Below, piece by piece: positions 1 through 7,586 of a stretch of 24,601 bases of DNA; the stretch's first letter is position 1; every line of letters starts with the position of its first letter. The DNA comes from a virus, in IMG/VR virus record IMGVR_UViG_3300036853_000022, positions 1 to 24,601 of that record; one strand, given 5' to 3'. The notes under the pieces were generated by a model. That model was not told where the DNA came from, did not search any database, and saw only the letters and a program-made list of their open reading frames with translations. Position numbers and translations under genes: made by a program.

Positions 1-31
1 TTTCTCTCTAACCCATGAACCGGGGGATGCC

Positions 32-304
32 GTGTCTACTCAACGCGACGACCTCGAGACATTGCGCGTCGGTCTGCTCGCCGCGTTCGCGACGGCCGAC
101 GACTCGGTGAAGGCTCAGATCGCCGGTCAGCTCCGCGCGGTGGTGAAGGATCTCGCCGCGCTCGGCGGGACCGTGGAAGAGGTGTCACCGGCCGATGAAA
201 TCGCTGCTCGACGTACGGCTCGGCGTGCAGGTGCCGCAGATCGTGCGGACACCACCCGACGTGGTCAGCCTCGACGCCGCGGAGGAAGCAATCGCACTGG
301 CTGA
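32..304 (+). CDS. Putative terminase small subunit-like protein
   Basis: A 90-aa protein begins at a GTG with a GGGGG run about 6 bases upstream. The first ~60 residues look helical and charged, with a long helix around LRAVVKDLAALGG, then the motif PADEIAARRTARR. Small actinophage proteins just before TerL, often annotated as terminase small subunit, have this pattern of a helical body followed by an Arg/Ala-rich tail. Such a protein would recognise DNA and regulate the packaging ATPase. The last ~36 codons overlap the start of the terminase gene, and this Arg-rich tail may be partly dictated by the overlapping frame. The assignment rests on position and general shape. No helix-turn-helix is obvious, so a generic conserved phage protein is the alternative. 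Confidence 0.55.
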   Translation: MSTQRDDLETLRVGLLAAFATADDSVKAQIAGQLRAVVKDLAALGGTVEEVSPADEIAARRTARRAGAADRADTTRRGQPRRRGGSNRTG

Positions 305-1649
305 CTCTTACGGCGTTGCGGACGGTCATCCGCTCGACGAGTCGCAGAAGTTCACGCTTCGTACCGCGATGGGTGAACGTGCCGACGGTTCGTGGGCGGC
401 GGCCACGTTCGGTGATTTCGAGCCTCGCCAGTCAGGCAAGAACGACGCTCTCGCCGCTCGGGAGCTCTACGGGATCATTTCGGGCGAGCGGCTGATCATC
501 CACACTGCTCACGAGTTCCCGACGGCCAACGAGTCGTTCCTCCGCTTCGCTGCCCTGTTCGAGAATTGGGACGACCTGCGTAAGCGGGTGCGCCGAATCT
601 TCTACGGGAACGGCGCGCAGGGCATCGACTTCCGTTCCGGGCAGCGCATCCTGTACAAGACCCGTACCGGCGGGTCTGGTCGTGGCTTCGCGAAGGCTGA
701 TCTGGTCGTCTATGACGAGGCGCAGCATTTGAAGGCTGAGCATGTCGCGGCGTCGGGTCCGGCCCGGTTGGTGAACCCGAATGCACAGGCGTGGTATCTC
801 GGTTCGGGTGGGCTCGGCTGGTCGGCGAATGCACGCCGGTTGCGTCGCCGGGCGTTGACTGGCGAGGGCAGCCCCCGTTTCGGGTACGTCGAACACACCG
901 CGGAGCGTTTGACGGTGGCCGGCGACCGGATCATCTCGGAACGTCCGCCTGATGTCCTTGACCGCGACGAGTGGGCACTGGCCCATCCGGCGTACGGACA
1001 TCGGATCACGGACGAGTCGTTGCTGTCGTTGTACGACGAGCTCGGCTCCGAACAGTTCGCCCGTGAGTGTTTGTGTGTGTGGGACCCCGAAGAAGGCGAC
1101 GACGGCGATCTGATCCCCGAATGGCCGTCGTTGGCGGACCCGAGCTCGTCGATCGCTTCGCATCACTGCATCGCGCTCGATGTCTCACCGGATCGGCGTT
1201 GGTCATGTTTCGGTGCCGCTGGTCGTCGGGAGGATGGCCGCTTACACGTCGAGGCGTGGGAACACCGCCCAGGCACCAAGTGGGTGCTCGAGGTGGCCCA
1301 AGCATCATGGAATTTGCGCCATATCCCGATCCGCATTCAGTCAGGGTCGCCGGCGGGCGCGTTCATCGCTCCGCTACAAGAGCATGGCGTCGAGGTGATC
1401 GAAGTCTCAGGCTCCGACCATGCCCAGGCGCTTGGGCAACTCCTCGACGCCTGCGCGAACGACGACCTCCGCCATCTCGGTGGTGTGTCGTTGAACGCGG
1501 CAGCCAAGGGAGCTGTAGTCCGCACGGCTGGTGACTCCGATGTTCTGGGTCGCCGCACGTCGAAGGTGGACATAACGCCGCTTGTTGCGGTGACGTTGGC
1601 GCTTGGTGGGGTGCCTAGCGCGGGTGGCGGTATGACCTTCGCTTTCTGA
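195..1649 (+). CDS. Terminase large subunit (TerL)
   Basis: A 484-aa packaging ATPase/nuclease that pumps DNA into the prohead at the portal vertex. The Walker A-like P-loop is PRQSGKND at residues 77-84 and the Walker B segment is LVVYDEAQ at about 170-177, with catalytic E175. RLIIHTAHEF follows the P-loop, as is common in actinophage terminases. The C-terminal half has the acidic residues expected of an RNase H-like nuclease: D329 in ALDVSPD, E353 in HVEAWEH and D459 in KVDITPL. Length is typical of the family. The ATG at 195 gives an N-terminus like related TerLs, but its SD is weak, with a GGAAGAGG about 12 bases upstream. The start overlaps the upstream small gene by 110 nt, suggesting coupled translation. 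Confidence 0.93.
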   Translation: MKSLLDVRLGVQVPQIVRTPPDVVSLDAAEEAIALADSYGVADGHPLDESQKFTLRTAMGERADGSWAAATFGDFEPRQSGKNDALAARELYGIISGERLIIHTAHEFPTANESFLRFAALFENWDDLRKRVRRIFYGNGAQGIDFRSGQRILYKTRTGGSGRGFAKADLVVYDEAQHLKAEHVAASGPARLVNPNAQAWYLGSGGLGWSANARRLRRRALTGEGSPRFGYVEHTAERLTVAGDRIISERPPDVLDRDEWALAHPAYGHRITDESLLSLYDELGSEQFARECLCVWDPEEGDDGDLIPEWPSLADPSSSIASHHCIALDVSPDRRWSCFGAAGRREDGRLHVEAWEHRPGTKWVLEVAQASWNLRHIPIRIQSGSPAGAFIAPLQEHGVEVIEVSGSDHAQALGQLLDACANDDLRHLGGVSLNAAAKGAVVRTAGDSDVLGRRTSKVDITPLVAVTLALGGVPSAGGGMTFAF

Positions 1650-1663
1650 CAAGGGACGTGCGC

Positions 1664-1807
1664 ATGAAGCAGCTCATTGCGAACGCCCTCCAAGGCGCGG
1701 GTGCTATCGGTGTGACATTGGCGGCCGCGTTCGTGAACCCGGTCCTCGGCCTGTTCGTCGGTTCGGTGCTGGCGGTCGTCGCCGGTGTCGCCATGGAACG
1801 GTCCTGA
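1664..1807 (+). CDS. Small membrane protein between terminase and portal
   Basis: A 47-aa ORF starts at ATG 1664, 14 bases after the terminase stop, with AAGGGACG upstream as a weak SD. After the short basic start MKQLIANAL it is almost wholly hydrophobic and Gly/Ala/Val-rich, enough for one long or two short membrane segments, ending MERS. Its stop overlaps the portal start as TGATG, so it is translationally placed in the packaging operon. Tiny hydrophobic proteins at this position recur in actinophages. Their role is unknown, and none is claimed here. Confidence 0.7.
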   Translation: MKQLIANALQGAGAIGVTLAAAFVNPVLGLFVGSVLAVVAGVAMERS

Positions 1808-2988
1808 TGGGCCTTGTCCGGGCGTTCGCCCGTCAACCCGCGCCCGTCGAAGAGCGTACGTGGCAGTCGTGGTGGAATCTGGCCGGCGCGCCCGGGTTGA
1901 TCTCGTCGGCTGTGTACGGGGCGGTCGACGTCGAGCAGGCGCTCCGCAACGCGGCGTCGTGGGCGTGCATGGATGTGCTTGCCGATGGCATCGGTCGGGT
2001 GCCGTTCGACGTGGTTCGCGCCGGCGCCGCGCAGATACCGAACGTGATTCTTCGGCCGTCGGGCGTCGTCCGGACCGATGTATGGCGGAATCAGCTCGGC
2101 TGGTCGATGGTGACCGACGGCAACGCCTTCGGGCAGATCACGTCGTTCACGACGCAGGCTTTCCCGAACACGATCGAGCTCCTCAACCCGTACGATGTGC
2201 GGGAACGCAAAGTCGAGAAGGGCATCCCGCAGGTCACGGTCGACAACGAGGTTCACAAGTTGTGGCCGTTCGGCGACGTGTGGCACGTACCGGGCCGGGT
2301 TGTCCTGCCGGGCTGCCCGTTCGGTTTGTCGCCGGTGGCGTACGCCGCGAAGACGATCGGGACGTCGCTCGCCGCGGAGGACTTCTCGAGCCAGTTCTTC
2401 ACTGACGGTGGTCACCCGTCGTCGATCATCTACTCAGCGAAGGATCTGACACAGCAGCAAGCGCAAGGGATCAAGGACTCGTTCCGGCGCGCGACCGCCG
2501 GGAACCGTGAGCCGGCGGTGATGGGCGCCGATCTGAAGTACGAACAGATCCAAATCAGCCCTTCCGATTCGCAGTTCATCGATCTGATGCGGTTCGAGGT
2601 GGAGCAGGCGTGCCGGTTCTGGCGGGTGCCACCGTCGATGGTGTACGGCGCGGTCTCCGGCGAGTCGATCACCTACGCCAACGTGACCGAAGCAGACGTC
2701 AACTATCTGAAGCATTCGCTCGACGGCTACTACGTCCGGGTCGAGTACGCCCTAACCGAGATCGTGCCCCGCCCGCTGGCCGTCAAGTTGAACCGCAACG
2801 CCATCCTGCGGGCCGACCCGAAGTCACGGTTCGAGGCGTACGCCGTGAACTTGGCCAACCGGACGACGACCGTCAACGAGGTCCGGGCGCTCGAGGACCA
2901 ACCCAGCTTCGGGCCTGAGTTCGATGTGCCGGGCATCCCGCCGTTCGCGGCGCCGGCCCCGTCTGTGATCTTGCCGTCGGAACCGTAG
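1807..2988 (+). CDS. Portal protein (HK97-type)
   Basis: A 393-aa protein of the phage portal family. It forms the ring at the capsid vertex through which TerL packages DNA and to which the connector proteins attach. Features include the N-terminal ALRNAASWACMDVLADGIGR helix, the central GCPFGLSPVAYAAKTIG segment and the C-terminal FWRVPPSMVYG followed by the long helix ending in ALTEIVPRPL. These match the order seen in HK97-type portals, and the length is normal. ATG 1807 overlaps the preceding stop (TGATG). The stop at 2986-2988 abuts the protease ATG directly. Confidence 0.93.
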   Translation: MGLVRAFARQPAPVEERTWQSWWNLAGAPGLISSAVYGAVDVEQALRNAASWACMDVLADGIGRVPFDVVRAGAAQIPNVILRPSGVVRTDVWRNQLGWSMVTDGNAFGQITSFTTQAFPNTIELLNPYDVRERKVEKGIPQVTVDNEVHKLWPFGDVWHVPGRVVLPGCPFGLSPVAYAAKTIGTSLAAEDFSSQFFTDGGHPSSIIYSAKDLTQQQAQGIKDSFRRATAGNREPAVMGADLKYEQIQISPSDSQFIDLMRFEVEQACRFWRVPPSMVYGAVSGESITYANVTEADVNYLKHSLDGYYVRVEYALTEIVPRPLAVKLNRNAILRADPKSRFEAYAVNLANRTTTVNEVRALEDQPSFGPEFDVPGIPPFAAPAPSVILPSEP

Positions 2989-4050
2989 ATGCCTTGGCAC
3001 ATCGCCAACGGCGGCGGCTCCTGTCCGGCGTCGAAACCGTGGGCGGTCATCAAAGACAGCGACGGCTCCACTGCGGGCTGCCACCCAACGAAAGCGGCCG
3101 CGGCGAAACAGCTGGCGGCCCTGTACGCGAACGAGGACAGCATGAGCTCCACCATGTATGTCGGCGAGAAAGGCCCGGAGCGGTTCGTCTCTACGGCCGC
3201 GCCGGTCGACAATCTGGTACGCGCACTGTTCGGCCCCGAGTCGGCCGAGCTCCGCGCCCAGGCTGACACCGAAGGCGACGGCGGCACCCTGTTCGGGCAC
3301 TTCGCTGTGTTCGACACATGGACCGAAATCAACTCTGCGTGGGAAGGCAACTTCCTTGAGCGGATCGCACCCGGTGCGTTCGCTGAGACGATCAGAGCGC
3401 GCGGCGACCAGATCAAGGTGCTGTACGACCACGGCCAAGACCCGCAGCTCGGCAACAAGCCGCTCGGTTCGATCGATGTCCTACGCGAGGACACCAAAGG
3501 CGCGTACTACGAAGTCAGCCTTCTCCGCGGCGCGGATGGCACGCTCGTGCCGTACAACCGGGATTTCATCATGCCGGCCGCGAAGGCTGGGCTGCTTGGT
3601 GCGTCGTTCCGGTTCAAGGTGACCGGTGAGTCGTGGGTCGACCCTGAGAAGTCCACGGCCAAGAACCCGGCACGGCTCTCGGAGCGCACCATCGAGGCGC
3701 TCGACCTCTACGAGTTCGGCCCGGTCACCTTCCCTGCCTATGAGGCCGCCACGGCGGCGGTCCGATGCGGCACCGACAGGTTCCTCGATTCGGTGGTCAG
3801 TGATCCCCGCTTCGCTGCTCGCTTGATTGAGCGCGTCGGGATCAAGACCGTCGAACAGATCATCGCCGGCATCCCGGCGCAAAGCGTGGAGAGGGCAGCC
3901 GACGGCTCCCCCGACACAACGCAGGCCACGAGTGCAGCGGCCGACGGCCCGCAGACGTGGAGTCCCGACGAGCATCGAATCATGCGGCACAAGCAAAGCA
4001 CCGTGGAGTTCGACGCTCACCTCGCACGTCTACATCAGGAGACAAGATGA
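2989..4050 (+). CDS. Prohead maturation protease (HK97 / U35 type) with N-terminal extension
   Basis: A 353-aa serine protease that cleaves the scaffold and capsid N-terminus inside the prohead. The protease domain runs from about residue 95 to 260. The catalytic His is H148 in VLYDHGQD and the nucleophile is S206 in GLLGASFRF, the two hallmark motifs of the family. The first ~49 residues form a separate small module (AVIKDSDGS, GCHPTKAAA, LYANE) found at the front of some phage head proteins. Residues 58-68, VGEKGPERFVS, match a tape-measure motif in the same genome (see findings). An internal ATG at 3142 with GAGGA 4 bases upstream could give a form lacking the N-terminal module. The C-terminal ~90 residues are low-complexity and acidic. 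The stop overlaps the capsid start (ATGA). Confidence 0.92.
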   Translation: MPWHIANGGGSCPASKPWAVIKDSDGSTAGCHPTKAAAAKQLAALYANEDSMSSTMYVGEKGPERFVSTAAPVDNLVRALFGPESAELRAQADTEGDGGTLFGHFAVFDTWTEINSAWEGNFLERIAPGAFAETIRARGDQIKVLYDHGQDPQLGNKPLGSIDVLREDTKGAYYEVSLLRGADGTLVPYNRDFIMPAAKAGLLGASFRFKVTGESWVDPEKSTAKNPARLSERTIEALDLYEFGPVTFPAYEAATAAVRCGTDRFLDSVVSDPRFAARLIERVGIKTVEQIIAGIPAQSVERAADGSPDTTQATSAAADGPQTWSPDEHRIMRHKQSTVEFDAHLARLHQETR

Positions 4051-5429
4051 ATCCGCTGGACTACGTCCTCGAGAGGATGAAGGAAATCAAGCCGCGCTAT
4101 GACGAGCTCGGCACCAAAGACAAGCTCGAAGGTGATGAGAACACCGGTGAGCGCGCCGAGTACAACGGCCTGCGCAACGAGTGGGACTCCCTCGAGGAGC
4201 GCCGCAAGGATCTCCAGGAACGTCAAGACCGGGCGCTGGCCGCCGGCTCCGTGAACTTCAACACGGTCCGCACCGAGAACCCGTTCAACGTCGAGCTCCG
4301 CAACCTTGACCCCGGCCAGTCGTTGAGTCATGGCCGTCGAGCCATCGACGCCATGTCGGCGAAGTTCCGTACCGACGACGAAGCCGACCAGATGTCGCGG
4401 CTCATCGAGCGCGGCGGTGGCGTCGGCGAAATCGCGGCACGGCTCGCCGTGACGACCGGTTCAGACGAGTACCGTGAAGCGTTCCTCGGCTACCTCACCG
4501 GGAAGCACGCCTACGACGCGAAGCTTCTCGACCGGGCCAACGCCGAGTACCGCGCGTTTACCTCCGGCACCGGTGCCACCGGTGGGTTCATGGTGCCGCT
4601 TTACATGGACCCGAGTTTCTCGATTACGGGCGCCGGGGCGTGGAACCCGATCCGTGATGTTGCGAACGTCAAGCAGATTTCGACGCTCGTCTACAACGGT
4701 TCGAACGTCGCCCAGGGCGTCGCCGAGCTCCTCGGTGAAAACGCGGCGTTCGCTGACAAGGCGCCGGCCGTCGCGCAGATCCAGATCCCGACGTACAAGA
4801 TCGGTGCCTACATCCCGGCGTCGTTCGAGGCGTTCGAGGATATCGACCGGCTCGGGCAGGACATGCAGGAGTGGTTCGCCGACGCTAAGAACAACTACGA
4901 AGGGACGCAGTTCGCGACGGGTTCCGGCTCAGCTCCGCACGGCGTCGTCACCGACGTCACGGCGGTCACCGCTTCGCGTGTCGCTCCGGCGACCGGCGGT
5001 ACGTTCGTGGTCGGCGACCTCTACAAGCTGCACGCCGCGCTGCCTGCCCGGTATCGGCATCGTGCCGAGACGACGGCGTGGATGATGTCCGTGAACATCA
5101 TCGACACGGTTCGCCAATTTGCGACATCCAATAACTATCACGCGTTCCTCACGGATCTCTCCAACGGCCAGCCTCCCCGGCTGCTCGGCGATCCGCTCAT
5201 CGAGGCGTCGACGATGGCGACGACGGTTACGACCGGCCAGAACATCGCCTTGTATGGCGACTTCCGGCAGTTCTACATCATCGACCGGGTCGGCATGTCG
5301 GTGGAGTTCATCCCCAACGTCTTCGATCAGGCGACCGGCCGGCCGTCGGGTACGAGGGCTTGGCTGATGCACTGGCGTGTTGGGTCGGGTGTGGCCGACG
5401 CCAACGCGTTCCGGGTTCTGCTCTTGTAG
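4047..5429 (+). CDS. Major capsid protein (HK97 fold)
   Basis: A 460-aa shell protein. I take ATG 4047, overlapping the protease stop as ATGA. Upstream in-frame starts would run into the protease gene. Residues 1-110 are highly charged and helical (YVLERMKEIKPRYDEL, EERRKDLQERQDR), like the delta/scaffold domain removed by the prohead protease. The HK97-fold part begins near residue 145 and contains FTSGTGATGGFMVP, the IPTYKIGAYIPASFEAFEDI segment typical of the P-domain and spine helix, and a C-terminal FEIRVGMSVEFI-like strand region. The cleavage site cannot be fixed from sequence. A strong hairpin follows the gene. Confidence 0.93.
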   Translation: MNPLDYVLERMKEIKPRYDELGTKDKLEGDENTGERAEYNGLRNEWDSLEERRKDLQERQDRALAAGSVNFNTVRTENPFNVELRNLDPGQSLSHGRRAIDAMSAKFRTDDEADQMSRLIERGGGVGEIAARLAVTTGSDEYREAFLGYLTGKHAYDAKLLDRANAEYRAFTSGTGATGGFMVPLYMDPSFSITGAGAWNPIRDVANVKQISTLVYNGSNVAQGVAELLGENAAFADKAPAVAQIQIPTYKIGAYIPASFEAFEDIDRLGQDMQEWFADAKNNYEGTQFATGSGSAPHGVVTDVTAVTASRVAPATGGTFVVGDLYKLHAALPARYRHRAETTAWMMSVNIIDTVRQFATSNNYHAFLTDLSNGQPPRLLGDPLIEASTMATTVTTGQNIALYGDFRQFYIIDRVGMSVEFIPNVFDQATGRPSGTRAWLMHWRVGSGVADANAFRVLLL

Positions 5430-5461
5430 CACTCGACATTCAGTCATTCCATGTCTGAGTG
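5430..5461 (+). other. Possible imperfect hairpin directly after the capsid stop
   Basis: CACTC (5430-5434) and ACAT (5436-5439) can pair with ATGT (5451-5454) and GAGTG (5457-5461), separated by a small internal loop and an 11-nt apical loop. It begins immediately after the capsid stop codon. It may protect the 3' end of the capsid message or may be chance. Confidence 0.3.
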
Positions 5462-5480
5462 TCACGAACCCGGGAAATAC

Positions 5481-5516
5481 TCTCCCCGCGGGCCGGCCCA
5501 TCGGTCCGCGGGGGGA
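5481..5516 (+). terminator. GC-rich hairpin after capsid gene (partial terminator or mRNA stabiliser)
   Basis: TCTCCCCGCGG (5481-5491) pairs with CCGCGGGGGGA (5506-5516) over 11 bp with one G-T wobble. CCG/CGG inside the loop can extend it. No T-tract follows, so it is not a classical intrinsic terminator. A partial terminator or RNA end-stabiliser after the most highly needed product is the likeliest role. Downstream head and tail genes must still be transcribed, which argues against full termination. Confidence 0.5.
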
Positions 5517-5548
5517 ACCCCACAATGCGAACCCACGAAAGGATCAAC

Positions 5549-5998
5549 ATGCCCGAGACCGTCACCCCAACCCCGGCACCGAAGGCGACCCCGACGGGTA
5601 CCAAGGCAACGAAGGAAGCCGAACGGCAACGCAAGGCAACCGTCGACGGGTTCAAGTCGGCGTTGAACGACGCACAGTCCGAGGTGGCCGATGCGTTCGG
5701 CGATGTCAAGAAGGTGGTCGACGCCGGCGAGGAAGTCAACCTCACACCGCTCATGGCAGCGATCGACGATCTGACCGCCGCGGTCGGCGACATCACCGCG
5801 CACGGTGCCCGGAACTCGTTCCTGTCGAACGAGGACAGCAAGGCGCTCCGCGACGCACAGAACGAGTTGACCCAAGCGTTCTCGGATCTGCGTACGCAGC
5901 TCGAGTTTCCGAGCATGGCGACTGACCTGACGCAGCTGTCGACGACGATCGACAACATGAATGCGGCGATCTCCGGCGTCGCCTCCGCGAAGCCCTGA
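5549..5998 (+). CDS. Helical protein with internal duplication, unknown function
   Basis: A 149-aa protein. I chose ATG 5549 because GAAAGGA lies 5 bases upstream. An ATG at 5525 would add eight residues. After a Pro/Thr/Lys-rich N-terminus (~25 residues) it contains two related halves. The first starts ALNDAQSEVADAFGDV and the second ALRDAQNELTQAFSDL, each followed by a second predicted helix (LMAAIDDLTAAVGDIT and LSTTIDNMNAAISGVA). This looks like a tandem helical hairpin and is probably coiled-coil. It sits just after the capsid gene, where decoration, scaffold-like or head-completion proteins are often found, but I do not recognise a family. Confidence 0.8.
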   Translation: MPETVTPTPAPKATPTGTKATKEAERQRKATVDGFKSALNDAQSEVADAFGDVKKVVDAGEEVNLTPLMAAIDDLTAAVGDITAHGARNSFLSNEDSKALRDAQNELTQAFSDLRTQLEFPSMATDLTQLSTTIDNMNAAISGVASAKP

Positions 5999-6001
5999 GC
6001 C

Positions 6002-6286
6002 GTGGCGAAGCGCGCTAGGCAGTCGTTCGCGTTCAGCGTCGGCGACATGATCCAGGTCGTCTCCGAGGACGACGAGTACGACGACGATCATCCGTTCGTG
6101 AAGGCACGGCCGGACATGTTCGTCGACATCCAGGACAACCCGCACCGCATCAAGGCCCCGTCGGCTCAACCTCTCCGGCCTCCGGTGGAGCAGGCGACGG
6201 CGGCGCCGGGTGAGGTGCGGCGCGGGCCGGGTCGGCCTCGGAAGACGGAGGTGTATCGGCCACCTACGCCACGGCCAAAGAAGTGA
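6002..6286 (+). CDS. Small protein with AT-hook-like C-terminus
   Basis: A 94-aa protein starts at GTG 6002, 3 bases after the previous stop. The N-terminal 20 residues are basic (MAKRARQSFAF), the middle is very acidic (SEDDEYDDDHPFVKARPDMF) and the C-terminus has GPGRPRK, resembling the AT-hook core GRP flanked by basic residues. Short proteins with the HPxVKARPxxF segment are common beside capsid genes of actinophages, with unknown role. DNA contact at the head is conceivable but unproven. The stop overlaps the next GTG. Confidence 0.75.
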   Translation: MAKRARQSFAFSVGDMIQVVSEDDEYDDDHPFVKARPDMFVDIQDNPHRIKAPSAQPLRPPVEQATAAPGEVRRGPGRPRKTEVYRPPTPRPKK

Positions 6287-7020
6287 GCGTCCTGGTCGGG
6301 TTCTGCCACCGGTCTGACAGCATCGCTCCGCAGTTCCGCCGCTGCCTCACCATGGTCCTGATGCGGGACGCGGTGCGTACCCGTCAGGTCGTCGGCGAGC
6401 TCGACCAGGAATCCTCAGCGAACATCTCGACCGCCCGCTGCCAGATCGTCTCGGATTTCCTCGCCCACCGAGGAAAGCCCGATTGGCTGTGGATGATCGA
6501 CAGCGACATGACGTTCGGGGATCACATCCTCGAACGGCTACTCGCGACCGCCGACCCCAAAGCACGGCCGATCGTGGGAGGGTTGTGTTTTGGGGTTCGG
6601 CCCGTCAAGATCGACGGCGTCGAACGGTTCAACGACTGTCTCGCCACACCACTCGAGTTGTTCCCGACCGTCTACACGTTCGGTGAGACCGGAATGATCC
6701 ACTGGTCTGACTACCCGCGGGACAGTGTTGTGCCGGTCGGTTCGACAGGCGCCGCATGCATACTGATCCACCGGTCAGTATTGGCCGACAAGCGGTGGCG
6801 GGAAGACGGGCATCCGCTGCCATGGTTCCGAGAGTCGGTGCTCTACGGCAAGGTCTGCTCCGAGGACCACTTCTTCTGCATCCGGGCCGGGAAGTTCGGC
6901 TACCCGATCCACCTTGACACGGCCGCCAAGACGGGCCATGTGAAGACGTTTGTAGCGGACGAAGATCTGTACCTGGCGCAGCGTGCCGCCTACGCCGAGC
7001 AATTCGAGGTGAACGCATGA
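6283..7020 (+). CDS. Glycosyltransferase, GT-A fold (GT2-like)
   Basis: A 245-aa protein starting at GTG 6283 inside GTGA. A GT-A nucleotide-sugar transferase is suggested by the N-terminal ISTARCQIVSDFL region, the DxD-type metal site D73-S74-D75 in WMIDSDMTFG, and the downstream GSTGAACILIHRSVL and SEDHFFCIRAGKFGY segments. Phage glycosyltransferases of this type have SExxFC-like acceptor-side motifs at a similar place. It would transfer a sugar to a protein or DNA acceptor in the host cytoplasm. Lying between the capsid and connector genes and coupled to a methyltransferase, a virion protein is the simplest target, though this is inference. Donor and acceptor cannot be read from the sequence. 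Confidence 0.85.
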   Translation: MSVLVGFCHRSDSIAPQFRRCLTMVLMRDAVRTRQVVGELDQESSANISTARCQIVSDFLAHRGKPDWLWMIDSDMTFGDHILERLLATADPKARPIVGGLCFGVRPVKIDGVERFNDCLATPLELFPTVYTFGETGMIHWSDYPRDSVVPVGSTGAACILIHRSVLADKRWREDGHPLPWFRESVLYGKVCSEDHFFCIRAGKFGYPIHLDTAAKTGHVKTFVADEDLYLAQRAAYAEQFEVNA

Positions 7021-7586
7021 AGGTGAACCTCGGATGTGGGCGCCGCGCGCTACCCGGATGGGTGAACGTCGACTGTGTCCCGCTGCCCGGCGTCGACGTC
7101 GTGGCCAACCTCGACGACCCCGAGAAGGTCACGCTGCCATGGCCCGACGATTCGGTCGACGAGTTCGTGATGATCCACGCGCTCGAACACCTCCACTACC
7201 CGCTGCCGCTCATGGCCGAACTGTGGAGGGCCGCGAAGCCCGGGGCGACCATGGACATCGCCTGCCCGTACGGCTCATCTGATGATGCGTGGGAAGACCC
7301 GACGCATGTGCGCGCCATGTTCCTACGGTCCTTCGACTACTTCGGCCAACCCTTCTACCATCGAGCCGACTACGGATTTCGGGGTGACTGGGCGATCGAC
7401 GTCCTGACGCTCGACCTGCCGGCGCTCTACACCGGTGTGCCGAACGAGGAGATCATGCGAGACGTGATGATCCTCCGCAACGTCGTCACCCAAATCATTG
7501 CCCGGCTCCACGCCGTGAAACCAGCGCGCGAGCCCCGCCAAGAACTCATCGAACCACCCAACGTCCAGTTCCGGATTGTGCCGTGA
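7017..7586 (+). CDS. SAM-dependent methyltransferase (class I)
   Basis: A 189-aa protein overlapping the glycosyltransferase by ATGA. Motif I for S-adenosylmethionine binding is VNLGCG at residues 3-8. VNVD at 17-20 is the acidic end of strand 2, and HALEHLHY at 54-61 is the post-motif seen in Methyltransf_11-like enzymes (HxxEH). The N-terminus is very short, so the Rossmann core starts at once. The C-terminal third is less typical (Pro/Arg-rich). The coupled position suggests it methylates the sugar added by the upstream transferase or the same acceptor. A free-standing methylase of small or nucleic-acid substrates cannot be excluded. Confidence 0.85.
   Translation: MKVNLGCGRRALPGWVNVDCVPLPGVDVVANLDDPEKVTLPWPDDSVDEFVMIHALEHLHYPLPLMAELWRAAKPGATMDIACPYGSSDDAWEDPTHVRAMFLRSFDYFGQPFYHRADYGFRGDWAIDVLTLDLPALYTGVPNEEIMRDVMILRNVVTQIIARLHAVKPAREPRQELIEPPNVQFRIVP

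Noticed and set aside
1-31. Possible cos or packaging site at the left edge
   Set aside because: Only 31 bases lie before the first gene. No repeat or overhang can be judged and the true genome end is unknown.
432-1166. Minus-strand open frame opposite the terminase
   Set aside because: Fully inside TerL, whose motifs are clear.
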